Assembly: GCA_013331315.1 (NCBI GenBank)
Contig: DUGQ01000133.1
Coordinates: 6,496-17,412, forward strand
Length of the DNA stretch: 10,917 nt
Direction: 5' to 3'
Source of the DNA: Thermoplasmata archaeon
GTDB taxonomy: Archaea; Thermoplasmatota; Thermoplasmata; UBA10834
The notes under the pieces are model-generated. The model made no database searches and was not told the origin of the DNA. It worked only from the letters and a program-made list of their open reading frames with translations. Position numbers and translations under genes: made by a program. Of this stretch, positions 1 through 5,380 are shown in pieces (within the stretch, counting starts at the first letter, position 1; each line of letters begins with the position of its first letter).

Positions 1-908
1 GAGAAGGCATTGGGGCCTATCCAAGGTTGATTGGGGGGGATCTGCATCCCCGCCGCGTCGAAGACCACCCTCGCGAGGTCCGTGAGCCCTTCCGTGGATA
101 TCCCGATGTCTCGGCCATAGAGATGTCTCAGGATCATGACCAGCTGCTCGAGCGAGACGTTCCCTCCTCTCTCGCCGAGTCCGCCGACAGTCGTGGCGAT
201 CGCCTCCGCGCCCGAGGACAATGCGGCCACCGCGTTCATCGCGGCGAGTCCGAAATCGTTGTGCAGATGGGCTGAGATGGGGACATTGACGGAAGCTCTC
301 ACCTGTTCGACGATGTGAGATATCGCCTCTGGAGACGAGCAGCCCAGGGTGTCGGTTATTCCGACTCGTTCCGCGCCTGCGTCACAACACTCGCGGAAGA
401 GCCGGAGGACGAACTCGAGGTCGGACCTAGTGGTGTCCTCCGTGCTCATGCTCGTGCGGAGACCGTGGGACACGGCGTATTCCGTGGCGCTCACCGCCCG
501 CTCAAGAACTTCCTCGCGAGACATGCGCAGCTTGTAGCGCAGATGGAGATCGCTCGTCGCGATGAAAAGGAGGACCATGTCGACGTCGCACTCAATCGCG
601 GAGTCGATATCAGCTTCAAGCGTCCTCGACAGACACAGTATCTCGGCGTCGAGCCCCAGCCTGGATATCGCCTTCACAGAGGCGTGTTCGGTCTCAGACA
701 CCGCTGGGAACCCAGCCTCGATCTGGTGCACGCCAACCTCATCCAACTTCCTTGCGATCGCGACCTTCTGCTCCTGGTTGAAGTGCACCCCAGGCATCTG
801 CTCTCCATCCCTGAGCGTGCTATCGTACACGACGATCATCTCAGGGAGTGGTCGACCGCCTAGGCTGTTGAACGGGCTGAGCGAGTATGGGTCCACGGGG
901 GCACCCAT
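1..908 (-). CDS. 2-isopropylmalate / homocitrate / citramalate synthase family enzyme (partial, C-terminus beyond window)
   Basis: Enzyme of the HMGL-like TIM-barrel family that condenses acetyl-CoA with a 2-oxo acid. About 302 residues are visible, and the frame runs off the left edge. Family motifs are clear: YDSTLRDGEQMPG near residues 28-40 holds the catalytic Arg33 and metal ligand Asp34, Glu64 sits in an IEAGFP motif, HLHNDFG at 214-220 supplies two metal-binding histidines, and GGLGERGGN at 242-250 is the usual glycine-rich loop. The start of a linker (PPNQPWIGPNAF) follows at 291-302. Members make isopropylmalate (leucine), homocitrate (lysine or coenzyme B), citramalate (isoleucine) or Re-citrate, and the visible part does not tell which. 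Whether a regulatory LeuA-dimer domain exists cannot be seen. The ATG at 908 is used here, but a TATA box only 12 bases upstream makes a leaderless GTG at 896 a real alternative. The family is certain; the substrate is unknown. Confidence 0.9.
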   Translation of the reverse strand, partial: MGAPVDPYSLSPFNSLGGRPLPEMIVVYDSTLRDGEQMPGVHFNQEQKVAIARKLDEVGVHQIEAGFPAVSETEHASVKAISRLGLDAEILCLSRTLEADIDSAIECDVDMVLLFIATSDLHLRYKLRMSREEVLERAVSATEYAVSHGLRTSMSTEDTTRSDLEFVLRLFRECCDAGAERVGITDTLGCSSPEAISHIVEQVRASVNVPISAHLHNDFGLAAMNAVAALSSGAEAIATTVGGLGERGGNVSLEQLVMILRHLYGRDIGISTEGLTDLARVVFDAAGMQIPPNQPWIGPNAF

Positions 909-918
909 CGACCGGTAG

Positions 919-926
919 GTATAAAG
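919..926 (-). promoter_or_regulatory. TATA box of the isopropylmalate/homocitrate synthase-family gene
   Basis: On the minus strand CTTTATAC lies at 926-919. Archaeal transcription starts about 25-27 bases after the TATA centre, which puts the start near 896, inside the longest reading frame. An in-frame GTG occupies 896-894, so a leaderless transcript beginning at that codon would fit. The box also reads GGTATAAAG on the plus strand, but no gene begins at the matching distance there. Confidence 0.45.
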
Positions 927-1004
927 TATGTTCTTGTCCGATGCGCGCTCCTGGCCAGGCGAGTGGTGCGGACAATTAGCGGTTCACGTCCTTCCGTTGT
1001 GAAA

Positions 1005-1015
1005 ACAATAAATAC
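1005..1015 (+). promoter_or_regulatory. Probable promoter of tRNA-Cys
   Basis: ACAATAAATAC lies after a purine-rich GAAAA stretch resembling a BRE. Its centre is about 32 bases before the 5' end of the tRNA at 1042, so transcription would start just ahead of the mature tRNA. The call is based only on composition and spacing. Confidence 0.4.
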
Positions 1016-1041
1016 GGATTCGATGATTGATGCGTGCACAT

Positions 1042-1112
1042 GCCGGGGTGACAGAGAGGCCATGTGGCGGACTGCAGATCCGCAGACAGGAGTTCAAATC
1101 TCCTTCCCGGCC
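1042..1112 (+). tRNA. tRNA-Cys (GCA)
   Basis: A cloverleaf can be folded by hand. The acceptor stem pairs GCCGGGG (1042-1048) with TCCCGGC (1105-1111), ending in a G-U pair. The anticodon stem pairs GCGGA (1067-1071) with TCCGC (1079-1083) around loop CTGCAGA, with anticodon GCA at 1074-1076. The T arm pairs AGGAG with CTCCT (1088-1104) around TTCAAAT. The variable loop is four bases. The D arm (1051-1065) is weak: three pairs (ACA/TGT) plus a G-A mismatch, around a loop containing GG. There is no intron and CCA is not encoded. Position 73 reads C1112, whereas tRNA-Cys almost always has U73, the main identity base for CysRS. The gene stands alone on plus, 2.6 kb before the cysteine synthesis and charging genes. 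Confidence 0.9.
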
Positions 1113-1133
1113 CTCGATTATCATGTTTGATTG

Positions 1134-1144
1134 AAAGCTTTATA
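1134..1144 (+). promoter_or_regulatory. Promoter (BRE/TATA) of the HTH regulator
   Basis: AAAGCTTTATA has a purine-rich BRE-like stretch followed by TTTATA (1139-1144). The predicted transcription start is near 1168, giving a leader of about 60 bases before the ATG at 1231. An inverted repeat (1165-1195) lies at or just after the predicted start. Confidence 0.5.
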
Positions 1145-1164
1145 GTGCTCCTGGCCATTGGAGG

Positions 1165-1195
1165 GCGCAGAGGGCATCCAACACGGTTTCTGCGC
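1165..1195 (+). promoter_or_regulatory. Inverted repeat in the leader of the HTH regulator
   Basis: GCGCAGA (1165-1171) and TCTGCGC (1189-1195) form a perfect 7-base inverted repeat with a 17-base loop. It begins at the predicted transcription start and ends 35 bases before the ATG. It could be a DNA operator for autoregulation or a hairpin in the mRNA leader. No protein or ligand is implied by the sequence. Confidence 0.35.
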
Positions 1196-1230
1196 AGCCT
1201 CTCGAGAACCATACGATTTCGGTGTCTAAT

Positions 1231-1602
1231 ATGAAAACACCATGTGAACTAGTGGTTGGGAAGATCCTTCCATCGCTGAGGGCATCAGTTGTAAAGGAAC
1301 TTTCGTTGAAGCACAGCATGAAGCAGTCGGAGATCGCCAGGAAGCTTGGAATCACCCAGGCATCGGTCAGTCAGTATCTCAGCTCGACCAGGGCGGGAGA
1401 TACGAGGATGATCGAACGGTTCCCGAAAATCCTGGACTACGCGGAGGAGATCTCCGGAAGGATAGTCGCAGGAGAGCAGAAGCATCAGTGGTATGGCGTT
1501 CTATGCAAGGCCTGCAAGGATATAAGAGACGACGACGAGTTCTGCAGGATGCACAGAATAGCCACGAACATAAGCGGCTGCGACATCTGCAGGAAGAAAT
1601 AG
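1231..1602 (+). CDS. Small archaeal XRE-type HTH transcriptional regulator with Cys-rich C-terminus
   Basis: The protein has 123 residues. The N-terminal half holds a helix-turn-helix at about 32-51 (QSEIARKLGITQASVSQYL), typical of the archaeal XRE-like predicted regulators grouped as COG2522. The C-terminal part carries CxxC (92, 95), a single Cys105 and a second CxxC (117, 120), a set suited to binding zinc or an iron-sulfur cluster. This suggests metal-, redox- or sulfur-responsive DNA binding, which is inference. The ATG at 1231 is chosen because GGTG lies at a suitable distance upstream and family members begin at about MKTPCE; a GTG at 1222 would add three residues. The gene stands alone between tRNA-Cys and the secreted pair, with its own TATA box and an inverted repeat in the leader. 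Its targets are unknown. Confidence 0.82.
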   Translation: MKTPCELVVGKILPSLRASVVKELSLKHSMKQSEIARKLGITQASVSQYLSSTRAGDTRMIERFPKILDYAEEISGRIVAGEQKHQWYGVLCKACKDIRDDDEFCRMHRIATNISGCDICRKK

Positions 1603-1647
1603 AGAAAAAGAGTTGTCCGCCGGGAACGACGCGAATGCCATCCCCGG
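1603..1647 (-). terminator. Hairpin plus T-tract after the 1660-2421 secreted protein gene
   Basis: Read on minus, CCGGGGA (1647-1641) pairs with TTCCCGG (1626-1620) around a 14-base loop. CTCTTTTTCTC (1612-1602) follows eight bases later. It lies 13 bases past the stop of the minus-strand gene and ends at the stop of the convergent regulator gene. Archaea terminate mainly on T-tracts, so the tract may matter more than the hairpin. Confidence 0.45.
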
Positions 1648-1659
1648 AGGCACTATGGT

Positions 1660-2421
1660 TTACGTATTCCAGTGGGCGGACCCTGAGGATCCGCGTCCGT
1701 TCGACTTGCCAGCCAAGTAGATGTCTATCCACGTCACGTTGTTGGTCAAGTCGTGCCCCACGAGCCCGTAGATGGTCCCCGAGCTTGGGTCCGTGTCACC
1801 GGGCGCTCCGGTAGTGATATCCACCGGGTTGTAAGTGATCGGAGTGCCGGTGAGTGGGTTGGTATCACTGTAGTCTTCATCCACCGCCAGCCAGAAGATC
1901 AGCCTGTACCAACCCTCATCGCAGCCCATAGCTCGTGTGTCCCAGTTGTAGCCGTAGAGAAGGTACCCGAGTTCGTTCACCTCTGCGGAGTAGTAGTCGT
2001 TCCGTCCGTCAGCGAACACTCCCTCGTAGATGTTGCTCTCATAAAGCGTAGGACCGACCTGGTCAGTCCCTTCCCCATTCGTGGCGATAATCATCAGGTG
2101 CGCCGTGAGCGTGAAGACGGCAGGGCCCTGGCTTCCATCCTCGTTCATATCGTGCAGTATCACCTCTGTCCGGACTTTCGCGCCGGCAGGGAACTGGTGG
2201 AACACTATGTTGTCAGACCAGTCGACCTGCACGTTGTTGGCGGGGCCGACCTCCGTGGACGGCACACCGGTCGGATTGGCGACAACGTCGGCGCCGTGCA
2301 TGTCGACCCCCTCGGCGAATATCACATCTTCGGACAGCGTGTTCTCAGCACTTGCCTGCATTGCGGACACACTGATAAGCAGCACCGCAATTGCTCCCAC
2401 TAGACTCCTGTATGCTTTCAT
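1660..2421 (-). CDS. Secreted protein of unknown function, paralog of the neighbour at 2700-3455
   Basis: The 253-residue protein begins with a signal peptide: MKAYR, a hydrophobic core at about 8-20, and a probable cleavage site after ASA near residue 25. No later membrane segment or lipobox is visible, so it is likely exported and free or loosely bound. Two blocks are shared with the adjacent paralog: residues 68-91 (WSDNIVFHQFPAGAKVRTEV) and 134-174 (YSAEVNELGYLLYGYNWDTR, then a conserved Cys and a YRL strand). A weaker match at the end (TWIDIYLAG) also aligns. The alternating polar and hydrophobic pattern suggests a beta-sandwich fold. The mature protein has one cysteine, Cys167, conserved in the paralog. 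The tail is rich in Gly and Ser. I do not recognise the family and assign no function. The ATG at 2421 is supported by the signal peptide and the GGGGGAG ribosome-binding site. Confidence 0.85.
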   Translation of the reverse strand: MKAYRSLVGAIAVLLISVSAMQASAENTLSEDVIFAEGVDMHGADVVANPTGVPSTEVGPANNVQVDWSDNIVFHQFPAGAKVRTEVILHDMNEDGSQGPAVFTLTAHLMIIATNGEGTDQVGPTLYESNIYEGVFADGRNDYYSAEVNELGYLLYGYNWDTRAMGCDEGWYRLIFWLAVDEDYSDTNPLTGTPITYNPVDITTGAPGDTDPSSGTIYGLVGHDLTNNVTWIDIYLAGKSNGRGSSGSAHWNT

Positions 2422-2435
2422 GTCTCCCCCATTCC
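2422..2435 (-). promoter_or_regulatory. Ribosome-binding site in a start region shared with the paralog
   Basis: On minus, GGAATGGGGGAGAC sits directly before ATGAAAGCA. The same sequence with one change precedes the paralog (3456-3469). GGGGGAG is the likely Shine-Dalgarno element. The stretch also contains a four-codon reading frame (ATG GGG GAG ACA TGA) whose stop overlaps the real start as ATGA. Confidence 0.6.
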
Positions 2436-2513
2436 TAATGCCTGAAGACGAACAGTCGCGCGCACTGACTGATGCCTGTCAGGCTGTAGCACACGCGTAG
2501 AAAAAAGCCTATA

Positions 2514-2532
2514 GATTACAATTTTGGTACAA
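2514..2532 (-). promoter_or_regulatory. Conserved 19-base upstream motif, single copy
   Basis: The minus strand reads TTGTACCAAAATTGTAATC. The element at 3547-3565 matches at 15 of 19 positions and lies almost the same distance from its gene: 92 bases here, 91 there. The shared core is TTGT-N-CCAA-N5-TAATC. It could be an activator or repressor site or contain the core promoter; an AT-rich CTATAGGCTTTTTT follows on minus. Function is inferred only from conservation and spacing. Confidence 0.5.
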
Positions 2533-2540
2533 TCATAGAA

Positions 2541-2609
2541 GCGATTCGCGCATCACGACGGTACTGACGCAGGTTCGCTTCGCCGTCCTTCGGCGGCGAG
2601 GGATTCGCC
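2541..2609. repeat. GC-rich hairpin cluster between the two secreted protein genes
   Basis: Three short dyads lie close together: GCGATTCGC (2541-2549), CGCCG-TCCTT-CGGCG (2581-2595) and GGCGA-GGGAT-TCGCC (2595-2609). The last two share a base and would compete when folded. TTCGC recurs four times in the stretch. No tRNA, known RNA family or reading frame is recognised. Confidence 0.3.
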
Positions 2610-2616
2610 CCCAACA

Positions 2617-2657
2617 CATAAATAGAAAGAAACGCCGGCACCCCGACTGGGGGCGCC
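2617..2657 (-). terminator. Hairpin plus T-rich tract after the 2700-3455 secreted protein gene
   Basis: On minus, GGC-G-CCCC (2657 downward) can pair with GGGG-T-GCC (ending at 2637) around a small loop, with one imperfect position. TTTCTTTCTATTTATG (2632-2617) follows at once. It lies about 43 bases past the stop at 2700 and would end the transcript before the upstream region of the next minus-strand gene, consistent with separate units. Confidence 0.45.
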
Positions 2658-2699
2658 GTGCGCCAAACTGGTTTCGGAGATTTCAGGCTGCTAGCTCGC

Positions 2700-3455
2700 C
2701 TACCGACCGCCCGCCGGCAGGAGCGTCATCTCGATCCAAGACGACGAGGAGTCGAAGTACACGTCTGTGACCTCGCTCGACACGTCGTCGGTGCCGGTTA
2801 TCGTTATGCCCTGTGGAACCGTGTTCTCGTAAGGCACGTTGTCCGGCATTGCCGAGCCGATGCTGAAGGTCAGCCTGTACGTACCAGCGCCGCAGTCAAG
2901 AGCTCTGGTGTCCCAGTTGTAACCGAACAGCAGGCACCCGAGCTGGTTGACCTCAGCGGAGTAGGCGTCCGTCGGCCCATCAGCCCAAAGACCCTCTGCA
3001 ACCGTCCCGTCCCAAATCGGTCTGATGACCTCCTTGGTCACAGGGTCGATCTCCTCGATCTTGAACTCAGCGCGGATCGTGTAGACCGACGCTTCGTGGG
3101 CGTAATCCCAGAGTATGACCTCTGTCCTCACCTTCGCCCCAGCCTTGAACTGGTGCAGCACTATGTCGTCCGACCAGTTGGCCAAGACATTCACGGGTTC
3201 TCCGTAGGCCATGAGCTCGTTGCCCGTGGTCTCGTTCACGAACGGACCCAGGTCGAACAGCTCACCCGTGACATAGATCCCCGCAGCGCCGTCGACGACC
3301 TCGCCGAAGGCGATGTTCTGGTTCAGCTCGAATCCAGTGGTGTCGGGCTTGTCCTTCTGGTTTCCGTTCTGACCCGCTGCCACGGCGACCGAGATGGCCG
3401 AGAAGACCATCAGGGCCATGGCAATGACTGACACACACACCTTTGTTGCTTTCAT
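2700..3455 (-). CDS. Secreted protein of unknown function, paralog of the neighbour at 1660-2421
   Basis: The 251-residue protein has a signal peptide: MKATK, a hydrophobic core at about 8-25, and probable cleavage near AVA-AG at 26. A short polar linker (GQNGNQKDKPD) follows. It carries the two blocks of its paralog: 94-117 (WSDDIVLHQFKAGAKVRTEV) and 155-194 (YSAEVNQLGCLLFGYNWDTR, then CGAGTYRL). The C-terminal SSWIEMTLLPAGG parallels TWIDIYLAG. Identity is high in the blocks and low elsewhere, suggesting an old duplication with a constrained core. Mature cysteines are Cys174 and Cys188; only the second is shared. No anchor or lipobox is seen. I do not recognise the family. The start at 3455 is set by the signal peptide and GGGGGAG, and is divergent from cysK with 239 bases between. 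Confidence 0.86.
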   Translation of the reverse strand: MKATKVCVSVIAMALMVFSAISVAVAAGQNGNQKDKPDTTGFELNQNIAFGEVVDGAAGIYVTGELFDLGPFVNETTGNELMAYGEPVNVLANWSDDIVLHQFKAGAKVRTEVILWDYAHEASVYTIRAEFKIEEIDPVTKEVIRPIWDGTVAEGLWADGPTDAYSAEVNQLGCLLFGYNWDTRALDCGAGTYRLTFSIGSAMPDNVPYENTVPQGITITGTDDVSSEVTDVYFDSSSSWIEMTLLPAGGR

Positions 3456-3469
3456 TTCTCCCCCATTCC
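3456..3469 (-). promoter_or_regulatory. Ribosome-binding site in a start region shared with the paralog
   Basis: On minus, GGAATGGGGGAGAA lies directly before ATGAAAGCA, matching the paralog's start region except for one base. GGGGGAG is the likely Shine-Dalgarno element. It also encodes ATG GGG GAG AAA TGA, a tiny frame whose stop overlaps the true start codon. Confidence 0.6.
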
Positions 3470-3546
3470 AAGGATCGACAAGAAGAGTCGATAGACGCTA
3501 CTGACCTCCCCCGTCTTACCTTGAACGAATGTCCCGGAAGTCAGGT

Positions 3547-3584
3547 GATTATCCTTTTGGAACAAGATTAGAAGATTGGGACAA
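3547..3584 (-). promoter_or_regulatory. Two abutting copies of the 19-base upstream motif
   Basis: The plus strand reads GATTATCCTTTTGGAACAA (3547-3565) followed without a gap by GATTAGAAGATTGGGACAA (3566-3584). The copies agree at 13 of 19 positions and share GATTA-N5-TTGG-N-ACAA. The first matches the single copy upstream of the paralog at 15 of 19 positions and at the same distance from the start codon. A 19-base period is close to two helical turns, so both copies would face the same side of the DNA. This suggests cooperative binding by one regulator. Confidence 0.5.
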
Positions 3585-3656
3585 TATTCGAAAGGACGAC
3601 TTCGCGTCATCCCCCGCTCAAAAATCGAGGGCTGAGGCGCGCTCCAGAGGCAACTA

Positions 3657-3665
3657 AGATATAAC
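3657..3665 (+). promoter_or_regulatory. Promoter TATA box of the cysK-cysE-cysS cluster
   Basis: AGATATAAC is centred about 34 bases before the cysK ATG at 3695, so transcription should begin near 3687 and leave a leader of only a few bases. AAGGT (3684-3688) may serve as a weak ribosome-binding site if the true start lies a little earlier. Confidence 0.5.
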
Positions 3666-3694
3666 GACTTGCCAATCCCTGTCAAGGTCTAGCT

Positions 3695-4633
3695 ATGCGC
3701 AGGGGTCAGCCGGTGGACAGCATCTTGGACACGATTGGACGAACGCCGATAGTGAGGCTTGGCAGGATGGTGCCCGAGTCGTCCGCCTCCGTGTTCGCCA
3801 AGGTCGAATCCTTCAACCCGGCGGGATCGGTGAAGGACAGGATTGCCAAGGGGATGGTGGAGGACGCCGAGAAGAGCGGGAGGCTCCATGCCGGATCGAC
3901 CATCGTCGAGCCGACATCTGGCAACACAGGTGTGGGACTGGCGATGGTCTGCGCTGTCCGCGGGTATCGGCTCATTCTGACGATGCCGGAGACGATGAGT
4001 GGTGAGAGGCGTAAGCTCCTCAGCGCCATGGGGGCCGAGGTAATCCTGACCCCAGGAGATCGCGGGATGAAGGGCGCCGTCGAGAAGGCTGCGGAGCTCG
4101 TGCGCTCGACCAGCGGAGCGATATCCCTCAATCAATTCGTCAACTCGACGAATCCGGAGACGCATTCGAGGACGACCGCCGCTGAGATAGTGGACGCCTT
4201 CGACACGCTCGAGGCATTTGTCGCGGGAGTGGGAACGGGCGGAACGATCACAGGAGTCGGGAAGGTGCTGAAGGATGAGTTCCCCGGAATCAGAATCGTG
4301 GCCGTAGAGCCCACGGACTCTGCCGTTCTGTCTGGAAAACCTTCTGGCTCTCACGGGATACAGGGAATAGGCGCGGGGTTCATACCGGACACGCTCGACA
4401 GGGGTGTCTACGACTCAGTTATGTGCGTCACCGAAGCCGAGGCCGGGACGACCGCGAGGGCCCTCGCCAGGAAGGAGGGGATCCTCGCGGGAATCTCGTC
4501 CGGGGCGGCGCTGTTTGCCGCGATGGAGGTGGCCCGTGACCTGGGGCGTGGCAGGTCTGTCCTCGTGATACTGCCAGACACTGGGGAAAGGTATTTGAGC
4601 ACCGATTTGTTTGAGGAGAAATCCCATGCCTGA
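3695..4633 (+). CDS. cysK: Cysteine synthase (O-acetylserine sulfhydrylase)
   Basis: This PLP enzyme makes cysteine from O-acetylserine and sulfide in the cytoplasm. The 312 residues match the usual length. Motifs in order: ILDTIGRTPIVRL at 10-22, NPAGSVKDR at 41-49 with the PLP lysine Lys47, TSGNTG at 74-79 (substrate carboxylate loop), GTGGT at 180-184 (PLP phosphate loop), GISSGAA at 266-272 with the serine that contacts the pyridine ring, and PDTGERYLST at 294-303. TMPETMSGERR at 96-106 is typical apart from Gly103, where Ile is common. No cystathionine beta-synthase C-terminal domain is present. It is the first gene of a plus-strand cluster and overlaps cysE by eight bases, so the enzymes making and using O-acetylserine are translated together. 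The ATG at 3695 follows a short leader; GTG at 3713 is a weaker alternative. Confidence 0.95.
   Translation: MRRGQPVDSILDTIGRTPIVRLGRMVPESSASVFAKVESFNPAGSVKDRIAKGMVEDAEKSGRLHAGSTIVEPTSGNTGVGLAMVCAVRGYRLILTMPETMSGERRKLLSAMGAEVILTPGDRGMKGAVEKAAELVRSTSGAISLNQFVNSTNPETHSRTTAAEIVDAFDTLEAFVAGVGTGGTITGVGKVLKDEFPGIRIVAVEPTDSAVLSGKPSGSHGIQGIGAGFIPDTLDRGVYDSVMCVTEAEAGTTARALARKEGILAGISSGAALFAAMEVARDLGRGRSVLVILPDTGERYLSTDLFEEKSHA
4613..4618 (+). promoter_or_regulatory. Shine-Dalgarno site that fixes the cysE start
   Basis: GAGGAG lies seven bases before the ATG at 4626, inside the end of cysK. A TTG at 4611 in the same frame overlaps this site and would have no ribosome-binding site of its own, so 4626 is preferred. 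Confidence 0.6.
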
Positions 4634-5348
4634 TCCAGTGAAGGACGACGTCGAAATAGTGATCGAGCGAGATCCCGCGGTGAAGAGCCGCGCAGAGGCG
4701 ATCCTGTTCAGCCCAGGCCTGCACGCGATCAGGTTCCACAAGCTTTCGCACCGACTGTATAACAAGGGTAGGCACAAGACCGCGAGAGCGGTAAACTACG
4801 TAGCGCGCGTGCTCACGGGGGCGGATATTCACCCTGGGGCGAAAGTGGGCGCCAACTTCTTCATCGACCACGCGACTGGCGTGGTCATAGGCGAGACTTC
4901 CGAGATAGGGGACAACGTCTCGATATACCAGGGCGTCACCCTCGGAGGGGTGAGCACTGAGAAGAAGAAGAGACACCCGACGATAGGCAACGATGTCGTC
5001 ATCGGGGCGGGAGCGACCATCCTGGGACCGATAACCATCGGGGACAACGTGCGCGTGGGAGCGGGGTCGGTAGTCGTCAAGTCCGTCCCGCCCAACTCGA
5101 CTGTCGTGGGCATCCCAGCGAAGATTGTGAAGCGGACAGGAACCACGACGATCGATCTCCACCACGACGAGCTGCCCGATCCGGTGGTCAACGCCTTCGT
5201 GGACATGTGCCACAGCCTCTCTGAGATGGAGTACAGGTTGGAGATGATCGAGCAGAAGCTCGGGGTCAAGGCGCCCAAGAGGATATCTCCCGAGAAGCCA
5301 GCAGCGACGTCTGATGAGCTCAGCTGCCCGGTCAAGGACAAGGATTAA
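4626..5348 (+). CDS. cysE: Serine O-acetyltransferase
   Basis: It transfers acetyl from acetyl-CoA to serine, giving the O-acetylserine used by CysK. The protein has 240 residues and resembles the short form of CysE found in Bacillus more than the longer enterobacterial one. An N-terminal helical part (1-65) contains LFSPGLHAIRFHKLSHRLY. A left-handed beta-helix of hexapeptide repeats follows at about 67-167, with Asp67 and His82 in DIHPGA and FIDHATG as the catalytic pair, His117 in KRHPT, and a GAGSVV/PPNSTVVGIPAK cap. The tail (about 170-240) includes a helix with a coiled-coil look (MEYRLEMIEQKL) and an unusual polar end holding Cys234; it lacks the C-terminal Ile that often docks into CysK. 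The start overlaps the cysK stop by eight bases. cysS follows after 32 bases. Confidence 0.93.
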   Translation: MPDPVKDDVEIVIERDPAVKSRAEAILFSPGLHAIRFHKLSHRLYNKGRHKTARAVNYVARVLTGADIHPGAKVGANFFIDHATGVVIGETSEIGDNVSIYQGVTLGGVSTEKKKRHPTIGNDVVIGAGATILGPITIGDNVRVGAGSVVVKSVPPNSTVVGIPAKIVKRTGTTTIDLHHDELPDPVVNAFVDMCHSLSEMEYRLEMIEQKLGVKAPKRISPEKPAATSDELSCPVKDKD

Positions 5349-5380
5349 TAGCCTCTCCAGACATTGAGGCGCGAAGAGCC

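Noticed and set aside
27..863. Several plus-strand frames opposite the synthase-family gene
   Set aside because: The minus-strand enzyme has all its active-site motifs in one uninterrupted frame, so these are antisense by-products.
920..926. TATAAAG on plus as a promoter for the tRNA
   Set aside because: It would start transcription near 950, about 90 bases before the tRNA; the AATAAATAC at 1007-1015 is far better placed.
2514..3584. The repeated 19-base motif as a CRISPR array or mobile element end
   Set aside because: Only three copies exist, two of them abutting without spacers, and no cas, transposase or integrase gene is present. Position relative to start codons favours regulation.
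3452..3685. A 77-codon minus-strand frame in the gap between the secreted protein gene and cysK
   Set aside because: It starts at a non-ATG codon without a ribosome-binding site, crosses the regulatory motifs, and ends in the four-codon frame at the ribosome-binding site. No family resemblance is seen.
4428..5213. A 261-codon minus-strand frame opposite cysE
   Set aside because: cysE is confirmed by catalytic residues and hexapeptide repeats; the antisense frame is His/Arg-rich and shows no motif.
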